The notes beneath the pieces are model-generated. The model did no database searches, had not been told where the DNA came from, and saw only the letters and a list, made by a program, of their open reading frames with translations. From CAYOHG01 sp964465125 (GTDB taxonomy: Bacteria > Planctomycetota > Phycisphaerae > UBA1845 > Fen-1342), in assembly GCA_964465125.1 (NCBI GenBank), contig CAYXIO010000007.1, forward strand, positions 32,915 to 96,914: a DNA stretch of 64,000 nucleotides, read 5' to 3'. A program made the position numbers and the translations under genes. Below are positions 26,755-36,006 of this stretch, piece after piece. Within the stretch, counting starts at the first letter, position 1. Every line of letters starts with the position of its first letter.

Positions 26755-29160
26755 CTACTCGACGTGCTCGACTTCGGTCACGTCACCGGTCAGTCCAAGC
26801 GTCGAAAGATCGAGCCGCATGGAGTAGGTGCCGGCGGTCGTGCTGCCCAGCGAGCTGGGCGAGAACTGAAACACATCCTCGTCGTTGCCCGAGACGCCCG
26901 TCACGGAGAAGTTGCCGACGGTCGACAGCAGCAGGTCGCCGTCGGGTAGGAGCGCCGCGGCGTCGATGTCCTCATTGCTGTTGCTCGAGAGGCCCACGTC
27001 GCTGCCGTCGAAATACATCGCGAAGCTGCCCGCGGTGGTGCCGCCGAGGCTGGTCGCGTTGAAGACGACCAGGTCCTCATCCTGTCCGCTGGCGCCGCTG
27101 ATGCTGAACCCGCCGAGCATGGAGAGGACCAGCCGGCCGTCGCTGGTGAGGGTGATGGCGTCGACGTCTTCGTCGCTGGTGGTCAGGCCGACGTCGCTGC
27201 CGTCGAAGTAGAGCGAGAACGTGCCGGCGGTGGTCGAACCCAGCGAGCTGGGAACGAACCGGACGATGTCCGAGTCGTCCACGCTGCCGGCGCCGGTGAT
27301 GGTGGCGGCCGCGGTGAACGAAAGCAGAATCGACCCGTCGCTGAGACGCGCCATGCCGTCGATCGTCAGGCTCGACAGGCCCACGTCGCTGCCGTCAAAG
27401 ATCAGCGACCAGCTACCGGCGGACTCGTCGTAGGCGACGATGTCGCGCGGTTCGACGCTGCCGACGCCGGGGATGCTCGTATTGGCATCGAAGGTCAGCC
27501 ACAGCGCGTAGCTGCCCGGCGGCGGATCGCACTCGTCCGGCACGCCGTTGCCGTTCGTGTCGCTGCTGGTTCCGTTGGCGATGTCGCAGGANNNNNNNNN
27601 NNNNNNNNNNNNNNNNNNNNNNNNNNNNNNNNNNNNNNNNNNNNNNNNNNNNNNNNNNNNNNNNNNNNNNNNNNNNNNNNNNNNNNNNNNNCCGTTGGCG
27701 ATGTCGCAGGAATCGGGCACGCCGTTGCCGTTGCAGTCGGCGGCCGTTCCGCTGCTGAGGTCACACTCGTCGGGCACGCCGTTGGCGTTGCAGTCCTGGC
27801 TGGTTCCGTTGGCGATATCGTCGGCGTCGTCGACGCCGTTACCGTTGCAGTCGGTGATTCCGCCGCCGCCGGCCAGAAGCATGGCGTTGTAGGAGTTGAT
27901 GCGGCCGTAGCCGTAGGTGTTGTCGACGCCGGCGGTTCCGAGGTCTTCGGCGCACTGCTTGAGGACGTCCTCCACCTGATCGGGCGTCAGGGCCGGATTG
28001 GCGGACCAGATCAGGCCGACGAGCCCGGCCGTGAGCGGACAAGCGAAGCTGGTTCCGCTGACCGAGGCGTAGCTGCTGTTGGAGGAGGAGCTGGTGGTGT
28101 AGATCAGATCGCCGGGGGCGACCAGATCGACGAATACGCCGTAGTTCGAGAAGCTGGCCTTGGCGTCGCTGGAGGTAGTGGCGCCGACGACGATCAGGTC
28201 GTCGCTGTCGCGGTTGCCGAGGGTCATGTTGCGGTTCTCGTTGCCCGCCGCCCAGACCAGCAGTCCGCCGATGCTCTTGATGTAGGTGGCCGTGGTGAGG
28301 TTGGACGACGAATCCGCACCGGAGTAGCTGACGCTGGCCACGCGGTTGCCGTTTTCGACCGCGGTGCGGGCGGCGTGCTGGAGCACGGAGAGGCTGGAGG
28401 AACCAGTGCTGGTGTTGCTGACGCGCAGCATGCGGTGGCTGAGGTTCCAGCCGACCCCCGACACGCCGACGCCGTTGTTGCCGTTCGCCGCCGCGCAGCC
28501 GGTCGTCTGTGTGCCGTGCGAATGCACCGGCCCGATCTGTCCGCCCTGAGATTCCCAGAGCTGATCGACGGCGTTGTAGCCTTCGAGGCGGTTGAGCTGA
28601 AGGTCCTGGTGGGTGGTCAGCACGCCGGTGTCGCAGATGCCGACGCTGGTGGAGGCGGTTCCGGTGTGAATGCCCCAGGCGTCGCAGCTCTGCATCCTGG
28701 TCGTGCCGTGGTGCCACTGCGAGCCGAAGCCGGGATCATTGGGGCAGCCGACCGGATAGACCACCCAGTCGGGCTCCGCGTACTGGAACAGCCCGGAGCC
28801 CATCAGGTCCGCGGCGACCGCGTTCTCATCGCTGCCGGCCGGAACGAGCAGAATGTACTCGTCGGTCTGTGGCACGTAGCGGTTGACGACGTAAGCCGAG
28901 AGCGCGGCCTGCGCAAGGTCCTGTCGCTGAGCGACGTCCTGAGCGTTGAGACCGTTCGCCTGCCAGTCCGCGTCTTGAAACGGCCGCACGATCATGCGGC
29001 CCGAAAACTCGAGCAGCCCCGGCTGCGCGACGAAGCGGCTACCGGCGGCCCCCGATTGGGCCGCGGCGCTTTGTTCATCAGCGCAAGCCTGCGGCGCGAA
29101 TCCGCCGGCGGCACTCACAAGCAACGCGCAGACGAATCCCGATGCGATGAGACCTCGCAT
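26755..29160 (-). CDS. Secreted subtilisin-like serine protease (S8) with Ca-binding and C-terminal tandem repeats; internal assembly gap
   Basis: A signal peptide (residues 1-27) is followed by a propeptide-like region. The subtilase domain follows, with catalytic Asp177 (GICDTGV), His215 (HSHGTQTTG) and Ser371 (VSGTSFACP). After it come Asp/Asn/Cys-rich repeats (DCNGNGVPDSCDIAN type, resembling thrombospondin type-3 calcium repeats). The C-terminal part has four copies of a module containing FDGSDVGL. It is predicted to be extracellular. GGAGG lies 7 nt before the start. A 100-N gap interrupts the Ca-repeat region, so the true length is unknown. The frame is kept only because the gap size happens to fit. 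Confidence 0.88.
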   Translation of the reverse strand: MRGLIASGFVCALLVSAAGGFAPQACADEQSAAAQSGAAGSRFVAQPGLLEFSGRMIVRPFQDADWQANGLNAQDVAQRQDLAQAALSAYVVNRYVPQTDEYILLVPAGSDENAVAADLMGSGLFQYAEPDWVVYPVGCPNDPGFGSQWHHGTTRMQSCDAWGIHTGTASTSVGICDTGVLTTHQDLQLNRLEGYNAVDQLWESQGGQIGPVHSHGTQTTGCAAANGNNGVGVSGVGWNLSHRMLRVSNTSTGSSSLSVLQHAARTAVENGNRVASVSYSGADSSSNLTTATYIKSIGGLLVWAAGNENRNMTLGNRDSDDLIVVGATTSSDAKASFSNYGVFVDLVAPGDLIYTTSSSSNSSYASVSGTSFACPLTAGLVGLIWSANPALTPDQVEDVLKQCAEDLGTAGVDNTYGYGRINSYNAMLLAGGGGITDCNGNGVDDADDIANGTSQDCNANGVPDECDLSSGTAADCNGNGVPDSCDIANXXXXXXXXXXXXXXXXXXXXXXXXXXXXXXXXXXSCDIANGTSSDTNGNGVPDECDPPPGSYALWLTFDANTSIPGVGSVEPRDIVAYDESAGSWSLIFDGSDVGLSSLTIDGMARLSDGSILLSFTAAATITGAGSVDDSDIVRFVPSSLGSTTAGTFSLYFDGSDVGLTTSDEDVDAITLTSDGRLVLSMLGGFSISGASGQDEDLVVFNATSLGGTTAGSFAMYFDGSDVGLSSNSNEDIDAAALLPDGDLLLSTVGNFSVTGVSGNDEDVFQFSPSSLGSTTAGTYSMRLDLSTLGLTGDVTEVEHVE
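27592..27691. other. Scaffold gap (100 N)
   Basis: Exactly 100 N replace sequence inside the calcium-repeat region of the subtilase gene. The same sequence ending in GATGTCGCAGGA flanks both sides, so the assembler stopped at near-identical tandem repeats. The gap length is a placeholder. Confidence 0.97.
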
Positions 29161-29395
29161 TCAATGTCCTCCTTCGGACAGGCTCTTCGAGACGTGTCAC
29201 CAACGGCCGAGTCGATGGTTGAAATGCGTGTCGGAGCCGCAGCGCATCGATCGATCGTGACAGACTCAATGTACCGGCGGGGCAAGGATGCGTTCAAGGG
29301 CGACTGGGTAGCGCCGAGCCGCCTCGGCGGAAACAACCCCGATCGCGGCGCGCGAAATCGGGCTTCAGCGCGAGATTCTCGGACCTTGCGTCCAC

Positions 29396-31621
29396 TCACT
29401 CCGAAGCGGGCCCCGCGCCGGTCCGACGCGGCGGAGGAGCATGGGGCTGCGCCACTGGGAGCGCGATCGATCCGATCGGAGCGCACAACGGCTCGGTACC
29501 GGCCGCCGCCGCCGGACGACCCGCTGGTCCGCGCGCGGCGCAGCGGTCGCAGTTGCGCGCGGTGCGCAGCGCCAGCGCGCCGGTGGGACAGGCCTCCGCA
29601 CACGCGGTCGCGCAGCGCGCCAGGCCCTCGGCCAGCGGTCGGTCGAAGGGAACGGCCATGGTCACGTCAAAGCCGCGGCCGACGATGGCTACGCCGAGCG
29701 GTTCCTCGTGCCGGGCGGCGACTTGAACGCATGCGCCGCAGACGATGCACTTACCCGGTTCAAAGACGACCTCGGCGCTGGAATCGTCCCGTGCGAACCG
29801 CCGCCGAGCGCCCGTGAACCGATCCGGGTCGGCACCGAGCTCGCCGGCGAGCTGCCGCAAGCCGCAGACTTCCGCACTTCGGCAGCCGCAGCCCATGCAG
29901 CGCTGCGCTTCCTCGCGTGCCTGCGTGGCGCTCAGCCCGCGGCACACCTCGTCGAACGTCTGGATGCGGGCGGCCGGTTCGAGCTCCTGCATCGGCGCGC
30001 GCGGCGATCGTTCCACTTCACGGAAGAGGGCGGCGCGTTCGTCGTCGTCCATCGGTGTCATTCGCACGCCGGGCTGAACCGCCGGACCGGTCACGGGCTC
30101 GTCGCGAAGAAACTGGTCGATGGAGACGGCGGCGACACGACCGGCCGCGACGGCGCGGACGGCGAGATCGGCGCCGAGCACGGCGTCGCCGCCCGCGAAC
30201 ACGCCCGGCACGTTGGTCGCGAGCGATTGCGGATCGGCGGCGATCCCCCAGGCGGTGATGGTCAGTCCCTCGCGCTCCGCCACCGAACGCTCAACCGTCT
30301 GGCCGATGGCGGCGATGACGGTGGATGCTTCCAGCACGAACTCGGACCCCGCGATGGGCACGGGCGTGCGGCGGCCGGACGCGTCCGCTTCGGCAAGTTG
30401 CATGCGCTGGCAGGTGACGCGGATGGTGTGTTGTCCGTTACGTTCCAGCCGCACGGGCGCAGCACAGCACTCGATCCGCACGCCCTCGGCCTCGGCCGCC
30501 TCGACTTCCTCGAGCAAGCAGGGCATTTCGCGCCGGCTGCGCCGATAGAGCACGCGGACGGACGGCGAGCGGCGTCCGGCGGAGGCCATGTGCTGGTTGC
30601 GGACGGCGGAGCGGGCCGCGTCGACGGCGGTGTTCCCGCCGCCGACGACGAGCACCTCGCTTCCCAACGTCGGCGGATGGCCGCGCGCCACGCAGTCGAG
30701 GTATTCGATTCCGGACAGCGCCAACTCTTCGCCCTCGCAGCCGAGGCGCTGCGCATTCTGCGCGCCGATCGCGATGAAGACCGCGTCATGCGATTGGCGG
30801 AGCTGGTCGAGCGAGAATTCGCTGCCCCAGCGCGCGTTGAATCGGAACTGCGCGCCCAGCGAGCGGATTCGGTCGATCTCGGCGTTCAGCGCGGCGCGCG
30901 GCAAGCGATACTCGGGAATGCCGTAGCGCAGCATGCCGCCGGGCTCGGCCTGGGCGTCGAAGAGCGTGCACGCGTGGCCGCGCAGCAGGAGGTAGAACGC
31001 GGCGCTCAGGCCGGCGGGTCCGGCGCCGATGATCGCGACCGATTTTCGCGGGCCGGCGGCATCGGGCGGAGCTTGCGGCGTGAACGTGCCGTTGTGATCG
31101 GGAATAAGACGGTGCAGCGCGGCGATCGCGAGACCTTCATCGTGCCCGCAGCGCCGGCAGGCCTGCTCGCACAGACGCGGGCACACGCGGCCAAGCGAGC
31201 CGGGCAGCGCCAGGCGCTCGAGGAGGATCCGCATCGCCGACTGTGAGTCTTCACGCGCAATCGCATCCAGGAACGCGGGAATGTCGAGCTCCGCCGGACA
31301 CTGCACCGCGCACGGGGCCACGCAATCGCCGGCGTGGTCGGAGAGCAGCAGCTCCAGCGCGGTCCGCCGAGCGCGGCGGATGTCGGGGCTGTCGGTCGTG
31401 ATGACCATCTGGTCGCTGACCGGGAGCGCGCAGGCCGGCGAGAGCGTGCGGCGGCCTTCGACCTGAACGGCACAGAGGAAGCAGGACGACGACGGCTCCA
31501 GCCCGGGAACGTGACAGAGCGTGGGGATGTGGATGCCGAGCTGGCGCGCCGCGTCGAGCACCGTCGCGCCGGGGGCGACGGAAACCGGCCGGCCGTCAAT
31601 GAGCGCGGCTACGCTCGGCAT
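29396..31621 (-). CDS. NuoG/HndD-GltD hybrid iron-sulfur flavoprotein oxidoreductase
   Basis: The 741-residue protein begins with a [2Fe-2S] ferredoxin domain (CHVPGLEPSSSCFLCAVQVEG...C). GltD-type Cys motifs follow (DHAGDCVAPCAVQCP, GRVCPRLCEQAC), then an FAD site (VAIIGAGPAGLSAAFYLLLRG), an NAD(P)H site (VLVVGGGNTAVDAARSAV), and at the C-terminus two more Cys clusters (CMGCGC, CIVCGAC...CAEACPTGAL). This resembles glutamate-synthase-small-subunit/NfnB flavoproteins joined to a NuoG-like N-terminus. It probably passes electrons between NAD(P)H and Fe-S partners in the cytoplasm. It starts 3 bp after the NuoF-like gene and is the last gene of the redox operon. Confidence 0.85.
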   Translation of the reverse strand: MPSVAALIDGRPVSVAPGATVLDAARQLGIHIPTLCHVPGLEPSSSCFLCAVQVEGRRTLSPACALPVSDQMVITTDSPDIRRARRTALELLLSDHAGDCVAPCAVQCPAELDIPAFLDAIAREDSQSAMRILLERLALPGSLGRVCPRLCEQACRRCGHDEGLAIAALHRLIPDHNGTFTPQAPPDAAGPRKSVAIIGAGPAGLSAAFYLLLRGHACTLFDAQAEPGGMLRYGIPEYRLPRAALNAEIDRIRSLGAQFRFNARWGSEFSLDQLRQSHDAVFIAIGAQNAQRLGCEGEELALSGIEYLDCVARGHPPTLGSEVLVVGGGNTAVDAARSAVRNQHMASAGRRSPSVRVLYRRSRREMPCLLEEVEAAEAEGVRIECCAAPVRLERNGQHTIRVTCQRMQLAEADASGRRTPVPIAGSEFVLEASTVIAAIGQTVERSVAEREGLTITAWGIAADPQSLATNVPGVFAGGDAVLGADLAVRAVAAGRVAAVSIDQFLRDEPVTGPAVQPGVRMTPMDDDERAALFREVERSPRAPMQELEPAARIQTFDEVCRGLSATQAREEAQRCMGCGCRSAEVCGLRQLAGELGADPDRFTGARRRFARDDSSAEVVFEPGKCIVCGACVQVAARHEEPLGVAIVGRGFDVTMAVPFDRPLAEGLARCATACAEACPTGALALRTARNCDRCAARGPAGRPAAAAGTEPLCAPIGSIALPVAQPHAPPPRRTGAGPASE

Positions 31622-31624
31622 GGG

Positions 31625-33469
31625 TCACACAATCTCCACGGCATCATCCCGGCAGACCTGAAAGCACATATCGCAGCGCGTGCAGACCGACTCGTCGATG
31701 GTGTGGCGCTCGTACGGGCGAAACGCGATCGCGTCGACGGGACAGGCCTGCGCGCAAAGTGTGCAGCCGATGCAGCGTTCGTTGATTTGATAGCGGATCA
31801 GCTTGGCGCAGCGGCCGGCAGGGCAACGGTGCTCGCGAGCATGAGCCTCGTATTCATCACGGAAGTAGCGCAGCGTGGTGAGGACCGGGTTGGGCGCGGT
31901 CTGTCCGAGCCCGCACAGGCTCGCGCGGCCGACGTGGTCGGCGAGCTCTTCCAGCTTTTCGAGGTCGTCGCGCCGGGCCGCGCCCTCGCAGATCCGGTCG
32001 AGAATCTCCAGCATGCGCTTGGTTCCGACGCGGCAGGCGGTGCACTTGCCGCACGATTCGGCCTGGGTGAAGCGCAGCAGGTAGCGCGCGATATCGACCA
32101 TGCAACTGCGGTCATCGAGCACGACCAGCCCGCCGGAGCCCATGATCGCGCCGGTCTGGCCGAGGGCTTCGTAGTCGATGGGGGTGTCGGCGAGGCTGGC
32201 GGGCAGGCAGCCGCCCGACGGGCCGCCGATCTGCACGGCCTTGAAGGTGCGCCCGTCGCGGATGCCGCCGCCGATGTCCTCGACGATGCTGCGGATGGAG
32301 ATCCCCATGGGCACCTCGACCAGCCCGCCGCGACGCACCCGGCCCGCGAGCGCGAACACCTTGGTGCCCTTGCTGGTGCCGGTTCCATGCGCGGCGAACG
32401 CCTCGGGCCCGCGCCGGACGATCCACGGCACGCAGGCCAGCGTCTCGACGTTGTTGATCACCGTCGGGCAATCGTGCAGCCCGCGCTCGATCGGGTAGGG
32501 CGGACGAAGTCGCGGCGTTCCGCGGCGGCCTTCCAGAGAGGCGATCAGCGCGGTCTCTTCGCCGCAGACGAACGCGCCGGCGCCCTCGCGGACGTCGACG
32601 TCGAACGAGAAGTCCGAGCCGCAGACGTGTTGGCCGATGAATCCGCGTTGGCGGGCCTGATCCAGCGCGGCGCGGATGCAGCGCAGCGCGTGCGGGTACT
32701 CGGTTCGCACGTAGAAGAAGCCCCGGCGAGCGCCGACGGCGTACGCCGCGATGGCAAGGCCTTCGATCACGCGGTGCGGATCGCCTTCCAGCACCAGTCG
32801 ATCCATGAAGGCGCCGGGGTCACCTTCGTCGCCGTTGCAGATGACATACTTGAACGGCCCGGGCTGGCTTGCGGCGAGCTGCCACTTCCGCCCGGTGGGA
32901 AAACCCGCGCCGCCGCGGCCGCGCAGCCCGGAATTCGAGAGGAGCGCGACGATTTCGGCAGGCGAGCGCTGCTGAATCGAGCGTTGCAGCGCGCGGTAGC
33001 CGTCGCGGGCGAGATACTCGTCGATGTTCAGCGGATCGATCACGCCGCAATTCTCCAGCACGATGCGCTGCTGTCGCTGAAGATACGTGGTGTCGTTCAG
33101 GATGAGCGCGTCGAGCCGCGGAGGCACGCCGCCCGGGCGCTGCGCGCGCCCTCGGCGTCGCCAGTCCTGAAGATGACGGCCCACGTTGCGAATGCGCGCA
33201 GCGAGGCTGGTTGGCGCGGCGTGGCGGCGGGCGATGCGCGGCACAAGCTGCGTCGGCACGTTGGCGTAGAGGATGCGGCGCCCGCTTGGCTCGACGACTT
33301 CGAGACGCGGCTCGCAATGGCACATGCCGTTGCAGCCGACGGATTTCTCCTGCGCGTCGAGGCGCAGGTCAAGAACGCAGGCGCTCAGCGCGGCTTGCAG
33401 CTCCGCCGCGCCGGCGGCGATCCCGCACGAGCCCAGCCCGACGCGGAATTCAGTCGTGCGACCGCTCAT
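31625..33469 (-). CDS. NuoF-like NAD(P)H-binding flavoprotein subunit
   Basis: The 614-residue protein has an N-terminal thioredoxin-like [2Fe-2S] region (VGLGSCGIAAG...VGCNGMCHC). The NuoF core follows (GLRGRGGAGFPTGRKW for NADH, CNGDEGDPGAFMDR for FMN, and ESCGKCTACRVGT for a [4Fe-4S] cluster). A C-terminal 2x[4Fe-4S] ferredoxin completes it (CIGCTLCAQACPVDAI and CTRCDMCFQVCRDDAV). This is the architecture of HndC/HydB-type diaphorase subunits. The ATGA overlap with the NuoE-like gene (33466-33469) sets the start and implies a complex of the two products. Confidence 0.92.
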   Translation of the reverse strand: MSGRTTEFRVGLGSCGIAAGAAELQAALSACVLDLRLDAQEKSVGCNGMCHCEPRLEVVEPSGRRILYANVPTQLVPRIARRHAAPTSLAARIRNVGRHLQDWRRRGRAQRPGGVPPRLDALILNDTTYLQRQQRIVLENCGVIDPLNIDEYLARDGYRALQRSIQQRSPAEIVALLSNSGLRGRGGAGFPTGRKWQLAASQPGPFKYVICNGDEGDPGAFMDRLVLEGDPHRVIEGLAIAAYAVGARRGFFYVRTEYPHALRCIRAALDQARQRGFIGQHVCGSDFSFDVDVREGAGAFVCGEETALIASLEGRRGTPRLRPPYPIERGLHDCPTVINNVETLACVPWIVRRGPEAFAAHGTGTSKGTKVFALAGRVRRGGLVEVPMGISIRSIVEDIGGGIRDGRTFKAVQIGGPSGGCLPASLADTPIDYEALGQTGAIMGSGGLVVLDDRSCMVDIARYLLRFTQAESCGKCTACRVGTKRMLEILDRICEGAARRDDLEKLEELADHVGRASLCGLGQTAPNPVLTTLRYFRDEYEAHAREHRCPAGRCAKLIRYQINERCIGCTLCAQACPVDAIAFRPYERHTIDESVCTRCDMCFQVCRDDAVEIV

Positions 33470-34350
33470 GCGGGCTTCTCCGTCGGGGCCGCGTCGAGCA
33501 GGGCGCAGGCGTCGCTGGGCGTCATCCGGGCGGCCATGCGATCGTCGACCATCAGCACCGGGGCGAGGCTGCAACAGCCCAGGCAGGCGACGCTGTCGAG
33601 CGTGATCTCGCGGTTGGCGTCGGTGTCGGCGCCATCCGCGATCTTGAACCGCCGGCGGATTTCGTCGGTGATCGGCTGAGCGCCGGCGACGTGGCAGGCG
33701 GTGCCATGACAGACCTGCACGAACTTCCGGCCGATCGGCGCGTGGCGGAAGCGCTTGTAGAACGTCGAGACGCCCGCGACCTGCGCCGGAGTGATGCGGG
33801 TGTGCTCGCAGACGTGAAGCAGAAGCTGCGTCGGCAGGTAGCCGTAGCGCGATTGCAGCGACTGAAGAATCTGAATCGCCTGGTCGGTGCCGGTGCCGCT
33901 CCCCGCCAGTAGGGCGTCGACGTCGGCGCGCGAGGGCTCGGCGCGGCCCAAGCGCCGCGAGGAGCGTTGGCGTTCAGGCGGGGCGGGAAGATGCAATTGC
34001 ACGAGCCGCGCGAGGGAAGGCGCCGTTCGAGCACGCAAACTCGGTCGCGCCTTGACGCACAAGACGAGTCCCACGGTCGAGGTCAGCAGCGCAAGCGAGA
34101 GCTGGTCGTAACGGCGCCGGCGATCCTGCTGAGCCTCAGTCTGGCGCTTCTGCTCGGCAGCGAGCTTGGTCGCGGCGTCGGGATCGCGCTGGGCGAGCTT
34201 CTGGAGCTGCGCGACTCGATCGACGTCGAAGGGCGCCTGGCGGGTGAATTGAACGTGCAGCCACGCAATCGCGGACACAATGCTCAACACCGCGGCGCCG
34301 AAAAGCACCGCGCCAAACGGCGCCGCGCGGTTGAGCAGCCGCCGAATCAT
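33466..34350 (-). CDS. NuoE-like [2Fe-2S] subunit with an N-terminal membrane anchor
   Basis: Residues about 130-290 are a NuoE-type thioredoxin-like ferredoxin. It has the helical start (ILQSLQSRYGYLPTQLLLHVCEHTRITPAQVAGVSTFYKRF) and the four Cys ligands in VCHGTACHVAG and CLGCCSLAPV. Unusually, it is preceded by about 125 residues with two hydrophobic helices (AVLFGAAVLSIVSAIAWLHV and LALLTSTVGLVLCV) around a charged segment (KLAAEQKRQTEAQQDRRRR). Standard NuoE has no membrane part. I infer that it tethers the diaphorase to the membrane polyferredoxin. The ATGA overlap fixes the start at 34350. Confidence 0.87.
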   Translation of the reverse strand: MIRRLLNRAAPFGAVLFGAAVLSIVSAIAWLHVQFTRQAPFDVDRVAQLQKLAQRDPDAATKLAAEQKRQTEAQQDRRRRYDQLSLALLTSTVGLVLCVKARPSLRARTAPSLARLVQLHLPAPPERQRSSRRLGRAEPSRADVDALLAGSGTGTDQAIQILQSLQSRYGYLPTQLLLHVCEHTRITPAQVAGVSTFYKRFRHAPIGRKFVQVCHGTACHVAGAQPITDEIRRRFKIADGADTDANREITLDSVACLGCCSLAPVLMVDDRMAARMTPSDACALLDAAPTEKPA

Positions 34351-35408
34351 GGCGCACCCGCCTGCGGCAGGGGAACCGCGGCGGCCGGGTTGCCATGAGC
34401 GACCTGGCGCGGGCAAGCCTTGTAGCAGCGCGCGCAGTACAGGCACGCCGGGCGGACCGCGCGCAGGTTCTCGATCGCGCCGTACGGGCAGGCGTTCATG
34501 CACAGGCCGCAATCCAGCTCGCGATCCGGAGTGATCGTCACGCCCCAGCGGCTCAGCCGCGCGCACCAGGACAGCAGCGCGCCGTAGGGGCAGAGGTAGC
34601 GGCAGTACGGCCGGCCGACGAACAGGCCGATCAGCAGCAGTGCGCCGCCGATGGCGAACATGTGCGCGAAGCCGGTGCGGCGGAACAGGCCAACGTAGGG
34701 ATCGAAGCGGCAGATGACGAAGTCGCGCGTGGCGGCTGGCTGAATGGCGAACCAGATCGCCAGTGCGAGGTAGACGTACTTGAGCCAGGAGAGCGCGCGG
34801 TCGAGCTTCGTCGGCACCTGAACCGGCCAGAGCACTAGCAGCTCCTGCATCGCTCCCAGCGGGCAAACACCGCCGCAGAACGCGCGGCCGACGAAGAGGC
34901 TGAACAGCAGCGGCAGGAAGAAGAAGGCGATGACGACGTAGGGAACGGCGTAGGCCGGGTCGGTCAGCGCGACGGCGATGTTCTGGATGGCGCCGATCGG
35001 ACAGATGCAGCCCTCGCGGTAGAAGCCAAAGTAGGCCAGGCAGGCCGCGGTCAGCGCCAGCACAGCGACGCGGCTGCGCAGGCGCAGGACGACCCAGGTC
35101 GAAAGCGAAAGCGCGATCACCAGGAGCAGCAAGTCGAGTTGTTCGAGCCAGTGGGCGCGCGGCTGAGGCGTCTGGACGGCCGGAAGATGGTAGTCGCCGC
35201 CGATGGTCTGCTCGGTCGGGGCTACGTCCACGGGGCGCTCGTATTGGATGCTGGTCTGCGAGAGCAGCAGGGGCGAGAGCAGCAGCAAGGCGAGCCACAA
35301 GCTGCGCGGCGATGCGCGATGGCGTGTCCGCGGGCAGCGGCCGGGGCCGGGCGGCCCGCACCGACAGGCCGTGCGGTCGTCAGGCGATCCCCTGCCACAC
35401 TCGCTCAA
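34347..35408 (-). CDS. NapH-like membrane polyferredoxin (4Fe-4S)
   Basis: The 353-residue protein has about five membrane helices. It has two CxxxCP motifs at membrane edges (GCICPIG and GVCPLG, plus CRYLCPYG) and a C-terminal pair of [4Fe-4S] motifs (CGLCMNACPYGAI and CLYCARCYKACP), as in NapH-type quinol dehydrogenases. I place the start at a TTG at 35408. GGAGA lies 7 nt upstream, and the codon makes a TTGA overlap with the stop of the preceding ferredoxin gene, like the other junctions here. The ATG at 35489 would read 27 non-hydrophobic codons inside that gene. It probably links the quinone pool and periplasm to the diaphorase. Confidence 0.85.
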   Translation of the reverse strand: MSECGRGSPDDRTACRCGPPGPGRCPRTRHRASPRSLWLALLLLSPLLLSQTSIQYERPVDVAPTEQTIGGDYHLPAVQTPQPRAHWLEQLDLLLLVIALSLSTWVVLRLRSRVAVLALTAACLAYFGFYREGCICPIGAIQNIAVALTDPAYAVPYVVIAFFFLPLLFSLFVGRAFCGGVCPLGAMQELLVLWPVQVPTKLDRALSWLKYVYLALAIWFAIQPAATRDFVICRFDPYVGLFRRTGFAHMFAIGGALLLIGLFVGRPYCRYLCPYGALLSWCARLSRWGVTITPDRELDCGLCMNACPYGAIENLRAVRPACLYCARCYKACPRQVAHGNPAAAVPLPQAGAP

Positions 35409-35995
35409 GTGGGTTTCTCCGCGGAGACGCGATCGTAGGCCTCGTCGGGGCAGGCGATGGCGATCGTGCAGCGGTTGCAGTTCACGCACAGGTCATGCCG
35501 AACGGCGAGACGGATGGAGCCGAGTCCGGCCGGCTCCTTGCAGGCCATCACGCACTTGCCGCACCCGTCGCAGAGCGCCTCATCGATCTGGTATTCGTAG
35601 AAGTTGTTGGCCGGGTCGGCCGGATCAACCCAGCCGATCGGCGTGCGGCGGATGGCGTCGCGCGGGCAGAGTTTCTCGCTGGGCAGACCGTCCGGGCCGA
35701 CGGCGCTGGTCACGTTGTAGTACGCCGGGCAGATGTAGCAGCGCCCGCAGTCGGCGCAGTCGTTGACCGCGCGAACTGCCGAGAGGTGCACGACACACTC
35801 GGTGCGGCAGAGGTCGCAGGCCGGGACGCCGAGGGCCCCATGTCGGCTGTTGAGGCACTTGCCGGGATCCAACTGCCAGACCTGCGACCGGCTCGACCGT
35901 ACGCCGAGGTAGGCCGCACCGCCCGCCAGACCGATCACCGCCGCGCCGCGGGCGGCGTTCTTGATCAGGTCGCGACGTGAGACGCTGTCGGACAT
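35405..35995 (-). CDS. Tat-exported ferredoxin, NapG/HybA-like
   Basis: The 196-residue protein starts MSDSVSRRDLIKNAARGAAVIGLAGG, a twin-arginine signal. It contains four Cys-rich motifs for [4Fe-4S] clusters: CLNSR...CDLCRTEC, CADCGRCYICP, CDGCGKCVMACKEP and CVNCNRCTIAIACP. Such proteins act outside the cytoplasmic membrane as electron-transfer partners of NapH-like proteins. GGAGA lies 8 nt upstream of the ATG. It follows the NHL propeller gene by 11 bp and overlaps the polyferredoxin gene. Confidence 0.88.
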   Translation of the reverse strand: MSDSVSRRDLIKNAARGAAVIGLAGGAAYLGVRSSRSQVWQLDPGKCLNSRHGALGVPACDLCRTECVVHLSAVRAVNDCADCGRCYICPAYYNVTSAVGPDGLPSEKLCPRDAIRRTPIGWVDPADPANNFYEYQIDEALCDGCGKCVMACKEPAGLGSIRLAVRHDLCVNCNRCTIAIACPDEAYDRVSAEKPT

Positions 35996-36006
35996 GGCGT
36001 TTCTCC

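Noticed and set aside
29396..35995. Bidirectional [NiFe] or [FeFe] hydrogenase operon
   Set aside because: The diaphorase-like subunits suggest it, but no hydrogenase large or small subunit or H-cluster motif is present in the window.
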